Both the position numbers and the translations under genes were made by a program. From NCBI GenBank assembly GCA_024405255.1, contig JAKSOY010000010.1, positions 1-46,174 of the forward strand: DNA of 46,174 nucleotides. Reading direction: 5' to 3'. This document shows positions 10,258 to 19,351 of this stretch, one piece after another; within the stretch, counting starts at the first letter, position 1; every line of letters starts with the position of its first letter. This DNA comes from Kiritimatiellia bacterium (GTDB lineage: Bacteria; Verrucomicrobiota; Kiritimatiellia; RFP12; UBA1067). The notes beneath the pieces are model-generated. The model worked only from the letters and a program-made list of their open reading frames with translations, was not told the origin of the DNA and did not search any database.

Positions 10258-10273
10258 GCCAGAATTGGAATCC

Positions 10274-10303
10274 TTGACTTGTCGTTTTACGTTGTGCTAT
10301 AAT
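10274..10303 (+). promoter_or_regulatory. Predicted promoter ahead of the WbsX deletion remnant and the 1478-residue gene
   Basis: TTGACT at 10274-10279 and TATAAT at 10298-10303 have an 18-bp spacer. The -10 context GTTGTGCTATAATG is shared with the promoter at 19285-19314, so the promoter region belongs to the same duplicated segment as the broken gene. After the deletion it probably drives the giant-protein gene at 10525. Confidence 0.65.
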
Positions 10304-10338
10304 GAAAATGGTTTATGTCAAATGAAGTTGAGGTACTG

Positions 10339-10496
10339 ATGAAAAGGAAGATGTTCTTGGGTTTGTTCCTGACGATGGCGGTTTGCCTGTCGAGCGCGGG
10401 GGCGGATGCGAAACAGTCGAAACCGGTCGATGTCGCCGTGTATTATTTCGGCAACTACCATGTCGATCCGTGACGTGTTCGGTCCGACAGGAAAAT
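10339..10496 (+). pseudogene. Internally deleted copy of the WbsX/GH99-like gene
   Basis: The ATG and first 43 codons almost duplicate the start of the intact gene at 19352 (signal peptide MFLGLFL..CLSSAGADAK, then VDVAVYYFGNYHVDP). The sequence then jumps directly to the last bases of that gene (GACGTGTTCGGTCCGACAGG), losing about 1.1 kb. In the intact gene the two joined points both carry CGATCCGCG (GTCGATCCGCG near the 5' end, GCGATCCGCG near the 3' end), so the deletion fits a microhomology event. The join changes frame and creates a TGA at 10471-10473. What remains is an open frame for a 44-residue exported peptide with a good ribosome-binding site (GAGG). It is most simply a pseudogene. 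It could still act as a translated leader for the gene at 10525. Confidence 0.85.
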
Positions 10497-10524
10497 AATT
10501 GTCATTTGAAAAGGGAGGAAAGAA

Positions 10525-13500
10525 ATGAAAAAGAAGAACTGGTTGATTTTCGCAGGGTGTTTTCTTGCGTGTGCGGCGAGGATGGTTCTTGCGGGGCCGA
10601 ATCTGCTCGTAAACGGGGATTTCGAATCGGAGGCGTTCAGCGGTACGGACACATTCGCATATCGCGTACCGGCGGGATGGACGGCGGGCGGCGTGCCCGT
10701 CCAGGTGGGCAGCAGCGGCGCGAACAATATCTTTCTCTCCAAAACCAGTTTGGGGTATGGTACGCGCGGGTGCTTCATGCAGTCGTACAAATCGTCGGCG
10801 CAGAGTCTTCGCCAGACGTTTACGGTGCCGCAGACGGGCCTCTATCGCGTTTCCTTCGACTATGCAGCGCGCTATGGAACGAACCAAACCGGCGTGCCGG
10901 CGCGTTTCTGGATTACGAAGGACGATGAAACGGTGGTGGAGCGGGCGTTCAAGCCGAATGCCCACTTGCCGATTCGCTCCATTATGACGAATGTCGTGCT
11001 GACAGCCGGCGTCCATACATTCAACCTTGAACAGGAGGAGATGGAGACCGACCAGTCGAATGTCTACGACAACTTCGTCGTTGTGGCGGTAGACGAGAAC
11101 CTGCTCGTGAACGGGGATTTCGAGCTGAGTCCGTGCGAGGACGCGAATGGCCAGTATACCTATGGTGCGTCCGGTCCGGGTTGGAATTATTCGGGAGCCG
11201 TCGTCGTGGGCCGTCCCACAGGCCAGTGGGGGTATAACGGCCTTGCGGGCGCGGGGACGAAAATCGGGGGGCTTCAAACGACGCCGACGCTCAGCGATGC
11301 GATCCTTTTCCAGACGTTCACCGTGGCGACGGCCGGTGTCTATCGACTCTCCTTCGATTATGCCAGCCGTTTGGCGAAGTTTACCGGTGGGTCGTTCCAA
11401 GTTCAAATCCAGACGGACAACGTGGTGCGTCCGCTTGCCGAATTCAAGCCGGTGGCGGAGGCGCCGTTGCAGCACTATGTGAAAGACGTCTACCTCGCCG
11501 CCGGCGAGCAGACGCTTCGGTTCTGGATGCCGCCCGCGACGGCCGATTACGGTAACATCGTGGACAATGCCAGGATCATCCCCGTGGGCGGGGCGACATG
11601 CTATTGGACGGGCGCTGTTGACGGCGATGTGACGAAGCCCGCCAACTGGACGACGATTACTGCGGCCGGCGAGACGGTTGCTGCGGTGCCGGATGCGACG
11701 GCGAGCGTGGTCGTGCGTGGAAGCGACGTCAATTTGCAGATTCCCCCAGGGACGGCGTTCACCTGTGCGCGATTCCTCGTGGAAGATGCGACGCTGGGGG
11801 CGGATTGCGATTGGCGCGGCCTTGGCGTGGTGCCGGAACTGGACGGAACGACGCTGGATTTAGCGGGACATGCGCTCACGCTCACGGGCCTCTCGGGGAA
11901 GGGTACGGTGCGCGACAGCTTCGGCGGCGAGACGATGGGCGAGCTGCAGTTCGATGTTGCCGCCAATGCCTTCTGCAAGGTCGATGCCATCAATCTTTCC
12001 GGCTTCCTTCGTCTGGTCAAGCGCGGGGGCGGTATGCTGACGTTTACCGGTGAACAGAACCAGACGGGCGGGACGGTGCTCGAGGCGGGTTCCTTGAACG
12101 ACACGCTCGCCAGCGATTTCGCTTGGAGCGGACTTCTCGCCCATCGATGGAGCTTTACGAACGGGGCGCTCGTGGACGCGGTGGACGGTAGGACGGCAAC
12201 GGTGAATGGCACCATCTCCCACACGGTGGATGAAGTCGTTCTCCCGGGCGGCGAAAAGAATTCGGGCTCGCTCAACCTTGGCGCCAATATGTTGCCGCCT
12301 GAAAGCGCGGGTGTGACGATCGAGATCTGGGGACGTCTGCTCGCGTTCCAGCCGTGGGCACGAATCTTTGAAGTCTGCGGAGGAACGGACGATGAATTTC
12401 TGATGATGTCCTGGGCCGAGACGACCTTCCCCTCGGAGCGTATCCACATGAAGAAAGACGGAATCTCGATTTGGTGGAGCAATACGCTTCGTCCCTTCGA
12501 AATCGGGGAACGGTATTATGTTTCTCTTTCGTTGACCCCGAACGACCAAGGACTCGGCGGATGCCATCTGGTGTGGTCGAAGCGAAGCGCCGCGACGGGA
12601 GTCTGCCTCGCGCGTGGTTCGGGAAACTTCCCGCTGCGGAGCATCCAGGAGCTTTCGCAGGAGATATTCGCTTTGGGATGGTCGAGCGGGAGCGACGGGG
12701 ATGCGCCGGCGGCCTACGACGAAGTGCGTGTGTGGCGGACGGTTCTGAGCGAGGACCAGCTGGCGGCGGATGCCGTACATGGCCCGAATGAAAACACCTT
12801 TGCCATGCGTGCCATGATCGGCGAGCGAGCCTTCGCTTCGCTTGAGGCGGCGATGGAGGTGTCCGAAGCGTATGACGTGGTGACGCTGCGTGCGCATGAC
12901 GATGTGGATCCGCTCCCCTTTGGATCCCAGACGATGGCGCGATTGTCCCTGCCGGCCGGTTCACGCCTCTTCTTCGATCTTTCGGCGGCGACGTCGGATG
13001 TCGCCTTTACCGCCGCAGGGGGAATCACCCTGCCGGAAGGCGCGGACATCAATGACATGGTCGTCTTTTCCGAACCTTCGTTCACGGCGCAGCTCGTCAA
13101 CAACGGAAAGAGCATTATCGCCGTCAATGCCGACATGCCGATTACTGCTGAATGGGTGGGGGCGGGCGATCGTGCGAATTTCCGCGATCCCGCGAATTGG
13201 GTGTGCCGCAACCTCGCGGGGGGCGTCATTGCGGACGCCATTCCCACGAACAGCCTGACGAAGGTGACATTGCGCGGGAACGTGAATTTCTCCTTCCCGG
13301 CGCAGGCGGAGGAACTGTGGCAGACGCTCACGATCACGAATGTCCAGCTGACGACCGACTGCGACTGGCGCGGACTTCCCGCAAAGGCCTTTGCCGCAGG
13401 GGCGACGATCGACGTGCAGAATCATCGTCTGGAGCTGACGGGCGAACAGTATGCGGCCGCGAATGTCACGTTCACGGATACGGCGAATTGGCCGGCGTTT

Positions 13501-14961
13501 TCGCGTTACCGCTTCAAAGAGGACGAGTCGCCGGATGGCAATATCGATATCGGCGCCGTGTTCCTCTATGAGGACGGCAACCGGTTTTCGACGAGCTATA
13601 CCTCCGTGACCTCGGGCCCGGGCGGGGCCTACAATGCCGCGCAGCTGTTCGATTCCAGTACAACAACACGTTGGGCCAACTGGAACAATTTCAAGTACGA
13701 CGACTTCTGGGTGGCGGCGACCTACGCAGCCCCGCATCGCGTGACGAAATACGAGTGGTATACATACGATACGGTTACGCGCGCGCCCACGAGCTGGCGT
13801 CTCCAGGGATCGAACGATGGCGTCAATTGGACGGATCTCGACGTGCAGACGAACATGCGTGTCGCCACAAAGGCGAAATCCCTCAGTTTCACGGGGATGA
13901 TCAAGGACGGTTTCGCCTCGCACGGCGAACTTCGCGTGACGGTGCCGGAAGGGGCGTCCGTGACGAGCGCGGTGGCCACGCTCGCGGGACACATTCGCCT
14001 CGTGAAGGCGGGTGACGGCACGCTGACGGCGTCGAAGACGGGTCTCCTCTATTGCGGCGGTACGCAAGTGGAAGCGGGTACGCTCATGGCGGGGCAGAAT
14101 GGTAGCGCCCAGCCCTATGGGGCGCCGGGCTGCGCGGTTTCCGTGGCTTCGAACGCCGTCTTTGAGTTGAATGCGAAGTACGATCAGTTTTTCAACACGT
14201 TTGAACTCGCGGGCGGCACGTTGCAGAATACGGTGAACCTGGCGGATCCGGGGAAGAAGGCGCAGGTGGTCAATCTTCGCCTTACGGCCGATTCCACCTA
14301 TCGGGTGTCGCAGACGGCCGGACTCATCGGCCCCAACTACACGCGAACGACGCTTGATTTGCGGGGACATGTCCTCACGGTCAATGCCGGAGATACGTTC
14401 TATCTTCTGAATACGACGGCGACGGCCGGAACGCTCGTCCTTGAGAAGGGGGCGCTTGAGATGTCGCCGGGCGACCTGCACGAGATGAGCCTCGTTTCGG
14501 CGGGACACCTCCATCTGCAGGCGAATGCGGCGCCGATTGTCCTCGCCAACTATACGGTCAATACAACGGCGGCCGACAAGTCCACGCGTACGGACTTGAC
14601 GGGTGTTTTGCAAGTGACCGGACGGTTCCGTCCCAATACGGATTATTTCCACGGGTGCGAACTCCAGAACGGCGCGGTGCTCGACTTGCGGGGGCGCAAC
14701 TTGAAGGCACTGGATCTCGTGAGCAAGAATTCAGGTAGCACGGCCGCTGCGACCCGGCTGCAGTTCGCCGAGCAGGCGACGATTCTTGTGGATGTCGATA
14801 CGCCGCAGCGTTTCCCCGAGAAGCGTCTCCTCGCCTGGACCGAAACGACCGCCCCGGCCTCAACGGTCACCTTTACTCTCGCCCCCGGAATGTCGGGTTG
14901 GTTGCGCAAAACGAGTTCCGGCCTCTACTACGAAAACGGTCTCACGCTCTTCGTCCGCTAG
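10525..14961 (+). CDS. Giant secreted protein with CBM-like, LamG and F5/8C-like domains
   Basis: This 1478-residue exported protein has GGGAGGAAAG as ribosome-binding site and a signal peptide ending near VLA/G. Two tandem jelly-roll domains, each beginning NLLVNGDFE (residues ~27-185 and ~191-355), resemble CBM4/9-like carbohydrate-binding modules. DCDWRGL modules sit near residues 428 and 946. A LamG domain spans about 533-750 (LLAHRWSFTNGAL..AAYDEVRVWRTVLSEDQL). A discoidin/F5/8 type C-like domain spans about 1013-1120 (NAAQLFDSSTTTRWANW..WRLQGSNDGVNWTDL). Autotransporter-associated repeats follow near 1156. The conserved C-terminal module (HGCELQNGAVLDL..) ends GLYYENGLTLFVR. Many independent sugar-binding folds in one chain suggest adhesion to, or capture of, polysaccharide. 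No catalytic domain is seen. The likely promoter lies 220 bases upstream, beyond the pseudogene. Confidence 0.85.
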   Translation: MKKKNWLIFAGCFLACAARMVLAGPNLLVNGDFESEAFSGTDTFAYRVPAGWTAGGVPVQVGSSGANNIFLSKTSLGYGTRGCFMQSYKSSAQSLRQTFTVPQTGLYRVSFDYAARYGTNQTGVPARFWITKDDETVVERAFKPNAHLPIRSIMTNVVLTAGVHTFNLEQEEMETDQSNVYDNFVVVAVDENLLVNGDFELSPCEDANGQYTYGASGPGWNYSGAVVVGRPTGQWGYNGLAGAGTKIGGLQTTPTLSDAILFQTFTVATAGVYRLSFDYASRLAKFTGGSFQVQIQTDNVVRPLAEFKPVAEAPLQHYVKDVYLAAGEQTLRFWMPPATADYGNIVDNARIIPVGGATCYWTGAVDGDVTKPANWTTITAAGETVAAVPDATASVVVRGSDVNLQIPPGTAFTCARFLVEDATLGADCDWRGLGVVPELDGTTLDLAGHALTLTGLSGKGTVRDSFGGETMGELQFDVAANAFCKVDAINLSGFLRLVKRGGGMLTFTGEQNQTGGTVLEAGSLNDTLASDFAWSGLLAHRWSFTNGALVDAVDGRTATVNGTISHTVDEVVLPGGEKNSGSLNLGANMLPPESAGVTIEIWGRLLAFQPWARIFEVCGGTDDEFLMMSWAETTFPSERIHMKKDGISIWWSNTLRPFEIGERYYVSLSLTPNDQGLGGCHLVWSKRSAATGVCLARGSGNFPLRSIQELSQEIFALGWSSGSDGDAPAAYDEVRVWRTVLSEDQLAADAVHGPNENTFAMRAMIGERAFASLEAAMEVSEAYDVVTLRAHDDVDPLPFGSQTMARLSLPAGSRLFFDLSAATSDVAFTAAGGITLPEGADINDMVVFSEPSFTAQLVNNGKSIIAVNADMPITAEWVGAGDRANFRDPANWVCRNLAGGVIADAIPTNSLTKVTLRGNVNFSFPAQAEELWQTLTITNVQLTTDCDWRGLPAKAFAAGATIDVQNHRLELTGEQYAAANVTFTDTANWPAFSRYRFKEDESPDGNIDIGAVFLYEDGNRFSTSYTSVTSGPGGAYNAAQLFDSSTTTRWANWNNFKYDDFWVAATYAAPHRVTKYEWYTYDTVTRAPTSWRLQGSNDGVNWTDLDVQTNMRVATKAKSLSFTGMIKDGFASHGELRVTVPEGASVTSAVATLAGHIRLVKAGDGTLTASKTGLLYCGGTQVEAGTLMAGQNGSAQPYGAPGCAVSVASNAVFELNAKYDQFFNTFELAGGTLQNTVNLADPGKKAQVVNLRLTADSTYRVSQTAGLIGPNYTRTTLDLRGHVLTVNAGDTFYLLNTTATAGTLVLEKGALEMSPGDLHEMSLVSAGHLHLQANAAPIVLANYTVNTTAADKSTRTDLTGVLQVTGRFRPNTDYFHGCELQNGAVLDLRGRNLKALDLVSKNSGSTAAATRLQFAEQATILVDVDTPQRFPEKRLLAWTETTAPASTVTFTLAPGMSGWLRKTSSGLYYENGLTLFVR

Positions 14962-15019
14962 GACATTCATTTTTTGCTTTCAGTGTTTGAAAAGTATTGT
15001 CACCTAATAGGAGGAATTC

Positions 15020-17605
15020 ATGAAGCAGTTCATTGCACCTTTGCAGAGAAAGGTTTGTCTGGGGATGGTTTCGGCGTTGGCAGTTGCTGCCTGGGCCGAC
15101 AATTCGCGTGTCACGGCGCTCTCGTACATCCATAACGGACTCATCGCCCAATGGGATGGCATTGACAACGCCGGTACGGGTACACACAACGCGTCTGCGA
15201 CGGTATGGACCGATTTGATCGGCGGGCGAAAGTTCGAGCTTCATAACACCGCATGGCAAAACGGTCAAAAGCTCAAGTTCAACGGTTCAAGCTCCTATGC
15301 GTTTTTGAGCGGGACGGATACCAGCGCCACCTTTGGCACGACTGCGTCGAAAGGCGTGTTTGAAATCGCCCTCTGGCTTCCCAATCAAACTTCGCGAACG
15401 GTACTCAAATCGACGGCCCAAATCGCGTACAACATCCAGCCGAGCGTCTACTATTGCGCCTTCCGCAATTCGACCACGCACACGCACAACGTGGGCGTGA
15501 ACCAGACGGCGACGGTCGCCGTCGTCTACAAGAGCGGGACGGTTAGCGATTTCGTCGTTTACAAGAACGGTGCAACGCAAATCGCCAATACCGGCAAAAC
15601 CGACAATGTGGGCGGAAATGCCTGCGGGGGTACGATTCTCGGATGCCGGTCTACAGCGTCGTCGTTTAAAGGTGAACGGTGGTGGGGTGGCGACATCAAG
15701 TCGATCCGCCTCTACAACCGCACGTTGTCGGTGGAAGAGCTCCAGATCAACTACGCGATCGACCGTGTGCGCTTCTACGGCGTGACGTCCGACATCAACA
15801 CGATTCTGCCGGCCGGCTGGGGCGTGGGGGATGACCACGAACTGTGCCATCTGTATACGGGGGCCTGCACGCTCACGACGGGAACGTCGTATGGCGACTA
15901 CAATGTGGAATTCGCCGCCGATGCGAACGTGACGTTTTCGGCGGTGCCGAACGCGGGAACGGCGGCGCTCACTGTGACGGGCAAGAAGGCAACGGTGAAG
16001 GGGAATGTAACGTTCACGCTGCCGCGGAATGTCCAGCCCGGTACCTATACGCTCGTCCAGGCGCAGACGGTTGTCGCCGACGGTGTGACGGTGGTCGATC
16101 CGAGCGGCGGATGCGTCTGTACGCCCACGGTGACGGAGAACGCCATTACGGTCACGGTGGCTTATCGCGACCCGTCCCTCCCGGTGACGGCGCGGTGGCT
16201 CGGCGGTGCGACGGATAGTTATGCCGAATCGGCGAACTGGTTCTGCACGGATGCGAACGGTGTGACGGTGGAGGGGATTCCGAACAATCAGACGACGGTC
16301 GAGTTGCCGGACGGGTGCGTGTTCAATCTGCCGGCCAATGCGTCGTTCGTCTGCAAGTGGGTCCGTTTCCCGGCGACGCTCGGAGGAGACTGCGACTGGC
16401 GCGGCCTCAAGGACATACCGCTCCATTCGACGATAAATCTGGGCGGGCACAAGCTCTATCTAGCACAGCTTGTCGGCGCGGGTACGCTGACGTCTGCTTC
16501 GGGCGGCGAGGTGCATGTGGACGTGCCGAGCGGCAAGACGACGGAGAACACCACGCTTACGCTGGCAGGTGCGCTCAAGCTCGTGAAGGACGGTGCAGGT
16601 ACGTTCGTTGCGCACAAGAAGAACCAGACCTATTCCGGCGGCACCCGTGTGACGGGCGGCCTGTTTGCGCTTTGGAACAGTGCGGCGAATGCGACCGACT
16701 GGTCCCCGAAGAGCGCCCAGACGATGGGTGCCTTGGGCTCGACGATCGATGTCGATAGTGGCGCGCGGTTCAATATCGTGGGCAACTACGATTTCAACCA
16801 GATGACGTTTCGCCTCAATGGTGGACGCCTCGAGAGCAATAACCGTCCGCTTCAGGACGTGAGCGGCGGTTCGGCGTTCGCGCAGTCTCAGATGACATGG
16901 GGAGGCTTGGGCAACATCACGTTGACAGCCGATTCGAAGTACCTTGTGCGGTATGAGATCATTCAAAACCAGGGCGTGGTGTCGTTGAACGGTCACACGC
17001 TTGACATCGAGTTCACGAACGGGAAGAACCTCCATTGGAGCAGCGGCATCAAGGACGGCACGATCATTGCTCGTAATTCGGACACGTCGGCGTCGGGTGC
17101 GTCGTGGTTCAAGACGATTGCGGCCGTGGATGCGCGTACGATCACGTTCGATCTGTATGAGCAGTTCAACCTTGCGAATGCGTTCAGCGTGAGCAACTAC
17201 GTGTCGCACTCGCGCAATGACCTGACGACGGGCCATTCGGGTACGGCGGCGTTGAATGTCTACGGTACGTTCTCCCCTGTCACGGACTTCTTCTACGGTT
17301 GCACGATGCAGAATGGATCGACGATCGACCTGTCGAGCAAAACGGCTGTGTGGTCCACGACGAGCCGGTCGAAGACTGGCAAGACCACGGTTGATTTTGT
17401 CAATGACGCCACGATCACGGTCAAGGCACCCGCCTTTAAGCTTACGAACGATGCGCTCGTGATCGCGTGGGCGGCGAAGCCGGCGAACGCGGATACGCTC
17501 AAGTTCGTTCTCCAGCCGAATGCCGTCAATCCCTCGGGCCGGTTGTACATGAGTGACGACGGTGTCCGTTTCCGGTACAATACCTTCGTGGTGCTTCTAC
17601 GTTAA
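15020..17605 (+). CDS. Secreted LamG-like protein with DCDWRGL and shared C-terminal modules
   Basis: This 861-residue exported protein has a near-ideal ribosome-binding site (AGGAGG, five bases before ATG) and a signal peptide ending AAWA. Residues ~40-250 form a LamG/concanavalin-like domain (LIAQWDGIDN..GDIKSIRLYNRTLSVEELQINYAIDRVR). One 'WLGG..ESANW' to 'DCDWRGL' module lies at ~387-490. An autotransporter-associated repeat region (LKLVKDGAGTFVAHKKNQTYSGGTRV) begins near 519. The shared C-terminal module (YGCTMQNGSTIDLS) ends FRYNTFVVLLR. It is the simplest member of the giant-protein set and shows the minimal plan: signal peptide, one binding domain, DCDWRGL module, beta-repeats, C-terminal module. 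No specific ligand can be deduced. Confidence 0.85.
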   Translation: MKQFIAPLQRKVCLGMVSALAVAAWADNSRVTALSYIHNGLIAQWDGIDNAGTGTHNASATVWTDLIGGRKFELHNTAWQNGQKLKFNGSSSYAFLSGTDTSATFGTTASKGVFEIALWLPNQTSRTVLKSTAQIAYNIQPSVYYCAFRNSTTHTHNVGVNQTATVAVVYKSGTVSDFVVYKNGATQIANTGKTDNVGGNACGGTILGCRSTASSFKGERWWGGDIKSIRLYNRTLSVEELQINYAIDRVRFYGVTSDINTILPAGWGVGDDHELCHLYTGACTLTTGTSYGDYNVEFAADANVTFSAVPNAGTAALTVTGKKATVKGNVTFTLPRNVQPGTYTLVQAQTVVADGVTVVDPSGGCVCTPTVTENAITVTVAYRDPSLPVTARWLGGATDSYAESANWFCTDANGVTVEGIPNNQTTVELPDGCVFNLPANASFVCKWVRFPATLGGDCDWRGLKDIPLHSTINLGGHKLYLAQLVGAGTLTSASGGEVHVDVPSGKTTENTTLTLAGALKLVKDGAGTFVAHKKNQTYSGGTRVTGGLFALWNSAANATDWSPKSAQTMGALGSTIDVDSGARFNIVGNYDFNQMTFRLNGGRLESNNRPLQDVSGGSAFAQSQMTWGGLGNITLTADSKYLVRYEIIQNQGVVSLNGHTLDIEFTNGKNLHWSSGIKDGTIIARNSDTSASGASWFKTIAAVDARTITFDLYEQFNLANAFSVSNYVSHSRNDLTTGHSGTAALNVYGTFSPVTDFFYGCTMQNGSTIDLSSKTAVWSTTSRSKTGKTTVDFVNDATITVKAPAFKLTNDALVIAWAAKPANADTLKFVLQPNAVNPSGRLYMSDDGVRFRYNTFVVLLR

Positions 17606-17637
17606 GCGACTGAGAGGTTGTTTTCAGGTGGCCTCGC

Positions 17638-19176
17638 ATGAAGAAAACTCTGACTGCGTCGTTGAAGAAAGGGTCTAACATGATTGGAAAAATAGTGGCT
17701 TTGGCGGCCGTCTCGTTTTGGGCGGGAATGGCGCGGGCAGAGATGGATGAGCAGAATCTGGCGGCAGTCTTGCGCGACATGCGGGCAGACGTGAAGGCGC
17801 TCAAGATGAATGTCGGTTATCCCGGCAAGTTCCTCGAAGTGCCGAAAGAGATCAAAGCGCGACGCCTGCAGAAATACGTGACGCGTTCGGTTGCGTTGCG
17901 TCGGGACGGCGGGTTCTACGACGTGGGCGAGGAGTCGGTTGGCTATGTCGAGGCCGAAAGCGCGACACGGCCGCTTCTCTTCGTCGGCGAGTCCATGGCC
18001 GAGGCGATGAACGAGAATGAGAAGGACTTCGAGCAGACGAACGAGATGGTCGAGGTGGCGAAGGGCCGCTGGCGCACGCCGCTGCCGCTCGCCTTGCGCT
18101 ATTTCCGGTTCAAGGGCCAGGAACCTGCGGCCGTTCGATTCGTCGAGGAGATCGCCGATGTCGTCGACCGCGTGCCGTTCTCCGGAAGCGAGCGAGAGGT
18201 GCGCATGCGTACTGTCGCCCTGCGTACGCTTCGTCTGTGCATGCGGGAATTCCTGATTGACGGTGTCAAGCGCGATCGTCTGCCGTGGGGTGGCGATCTT
18301 TCGGTTTCGCTGATCGCCAATGCCTACTCGTACCGCGATTCCGAGATCGTCAAGCGCACGCTCACGGTACTTGATTCCGCCGGCTGGAAGGCGGGCGATG
18401 TCAACGGCATCATCGACTATTCCCTCTGGCACGTGATCTCGCACGAGAAGTTCCAGGAACACTTCGGCGATCTCGACTTCCTGAAGGCCTCGTATAAGAA
18501 GGTCGCCGGGCGCCTCGACTCCTTCGCGCAGCGCGTCGGGCAGGATGGTCTGATCGACCGCGCGGCGATCAAGAAGCGTCGGACGTGGCTTTTCATCGAC
18601 TGGACGAACGACGCCAAGTCGACGACGGCGGTCAACATGCTCTACTACGGCGCCTTGCTTTCGGGCGCGAAGCTGGCAGACCGCGTGGGGGCGAAGGCGG
18701 ATGCCGAGCGTTGGACGGCGCGGGCTGCGGCGCTCAAGGCCAAATTGCACGAGAAGGCGTGGGACGCGGAAAAGGGGCTTTTCCGCTTCGATGTCACGGA
18801 TCCGGCGTTCGGACACTTCACGCGCCACGCGAATATCTACGCCGCCTATTTCGGTGTTGCCGAGGGTGCGGAGTTGGCGTCCATTGGCGCGGCCCTTGCG
18901 GCGGACGATCTGCCGGCCGTCGGGACGCCTTACGTCTGCGCCTATCAGGTGATGGCGCTTCAGAAATGCGGTTGCGCCGATGCGGCGCGGAAGTGTCTTG
19001 AGCAGGTCTGGGGCGGTATGCTCGATGCGGGCGCGACGAGTTTCTGGGAAGGGTTCGACGTGAAGGAGCAGGGAGACGCGCGGTGGCGCTTCTATGGCCG
19101 TCCATACGGCAAGAGCCTTTGCCACGCCTGGAGTGCCGCGCCGGTCTTCCTGCTGCCGATGCTGAAAGGCAAGTAA
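17638..19176 (+). CDS. Secreted GH78-like six-hairpin glycosidase
   Basis: The protein has 512 residues from the ATG at 17638. A second ATG at 17680, with AAAGGG upstream and a cleaner signal peptide (MIGKIVALAAVSFWAGMARA), is equally possible. Residues ~210-505 match the alpha/alpha six-hairpin catalytic domain of alpha-L-rhamnosidases and relatives: DRLPWGGD (D213 onward), GIIDYSLWHV, WLFIDW, AVNMLYYGALLSGAKLA, ANIYAAYFGV, YVCAYQVMAL, GATSFWEGFD (E471) and GKSLCHAWSAAPVFLLP. The acidic residues in the first and GATSFWE motifs fit the family's general acid and base. The protein is shorter than typical GH78 enzymes and lacks most flanking beta-sandwich domains. Its substrate is unknown. Removing rhamnose-like sugars from polysaccharide would fit the neighbouring lectin-rich proteins (inference). 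Confidence 0.75.
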   Translation: MKKTLTASLKKGSNMIGKIVALAAVSFWAGMARAEMDEQNLAAVLRDMRADVKALKMNVGYPGKFLEVPKEIKARRLQKYVTRSVALRRDGGFYDVGEESVGYVEAESATRPLLFVGESMAEAMNENEKDFEQTNEMVEVAKGRWRTPLPLALRYFRFKGQEPAAVRFVEEIADVVDRVPFSGSEREVRMRTVALRTLRLCMREFLIDGVKRDRLPWGGDLSVSLIANAYSYRDSEIVKRTLTVLDSAGWKAGDVNGIIDYSLWHVISHEKFQEHFGDLDFLKASYKKVAGRLDSFAQRVGQDGLIDRAAIKKRRTWLFIDWTNDAKSTTAVNMLYYGALLSGAKLADRVGAKADAERWTARAAALKAKLHEKAWDAEKGLFRFDVTDPAFGHFTRHANIYAAYFGVAEGAELASIGAALAADDLPAVGTPYVCAYQVMALQKCGCADAARKCLEQVWGGMLDAGATSFWEGFDVKEQGDARWRFYGRPYGKSLCHAWSAAPVFLLPMLKGK

Positions 19177-19183
19177 CGACTGG

Positions 19184-19198
19184 CGGGGACAGTCCCCG
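19184..19198. repeat. Short palindrome CGGGGAC-A-GTCCCCG
   Basis: A perfect 7-bp palindrome with a one-base centre lies 8 bases after the glycosidase stop. A related sequence (GGGGGTCTGTCCCC) occurs twice inside the kinase gene near 45313-45350, which suggests a dispersed small palindromic repeat. It may also contribute to 3'-end formation, but no T-run follows. Confidence 0.6.
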
Positions 19199-19204
19199 AC
19201 GGCC

Positions 19205-19246
19205 TTAAAGATTAAAGATTAAAGGTTAAAAGTTAAAGATTAAAGG
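19205..19246. repeat. Six tandem 7-bp repeats (TTAAAGR)
   Basis: The units TTAAAGA, TTAAAGA, TTAAAGG, TTAAAAG, TTAAAGA and TTAAAGG follow one another without gaps. The array lies between the glycosidase gene and the promoter of the WbsX-like gene and ends 38 bases before the predicted -35 box. It is AT-rich against a GC-rich background. It could be an UP-type or operator-like site, or a simple expandable repeat. Confidence 0.85.
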
Positions 19247-19284
19247 GGAGGGTTGGATGTGAATGTAAAATGCGCATCCAACCT

Positions 19285-19314
19285 TTGCCATTTGTCTGCT
19301 GGTTGTGCTATAAT
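19285..19314 (+). promoter_or_regulatory. Predicted promoter of the WbsX/GH99-like gene
   Basis: TTGCCA at 19285-19290 and TATAAT at 19309-19314 have an 18-bp spacer. The start site would fall near 19321, which rules out in-frame start codons further upstream and supports the ATG at 19352. The -10 neighbourhood is duplicated at 10291-10304. Confidence 0.65.
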
Positions 19315-19351
19315 GATGGGCAGTTCATGTCAAAAGGAAATTGAGGTACTG

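Noticed and set aside
1316..17605. Classical autotransporters (type V secretion)
   Set aside because: Autotransporter-associated beta-strand repeats are present, but none of the proteins has a C-terminal beta-barrel domain or terminal Phe/Trp signature.
19205..19246. CRISPR array
   Set aside because: The heptamer units are directly adjacent without spacers and far too short.
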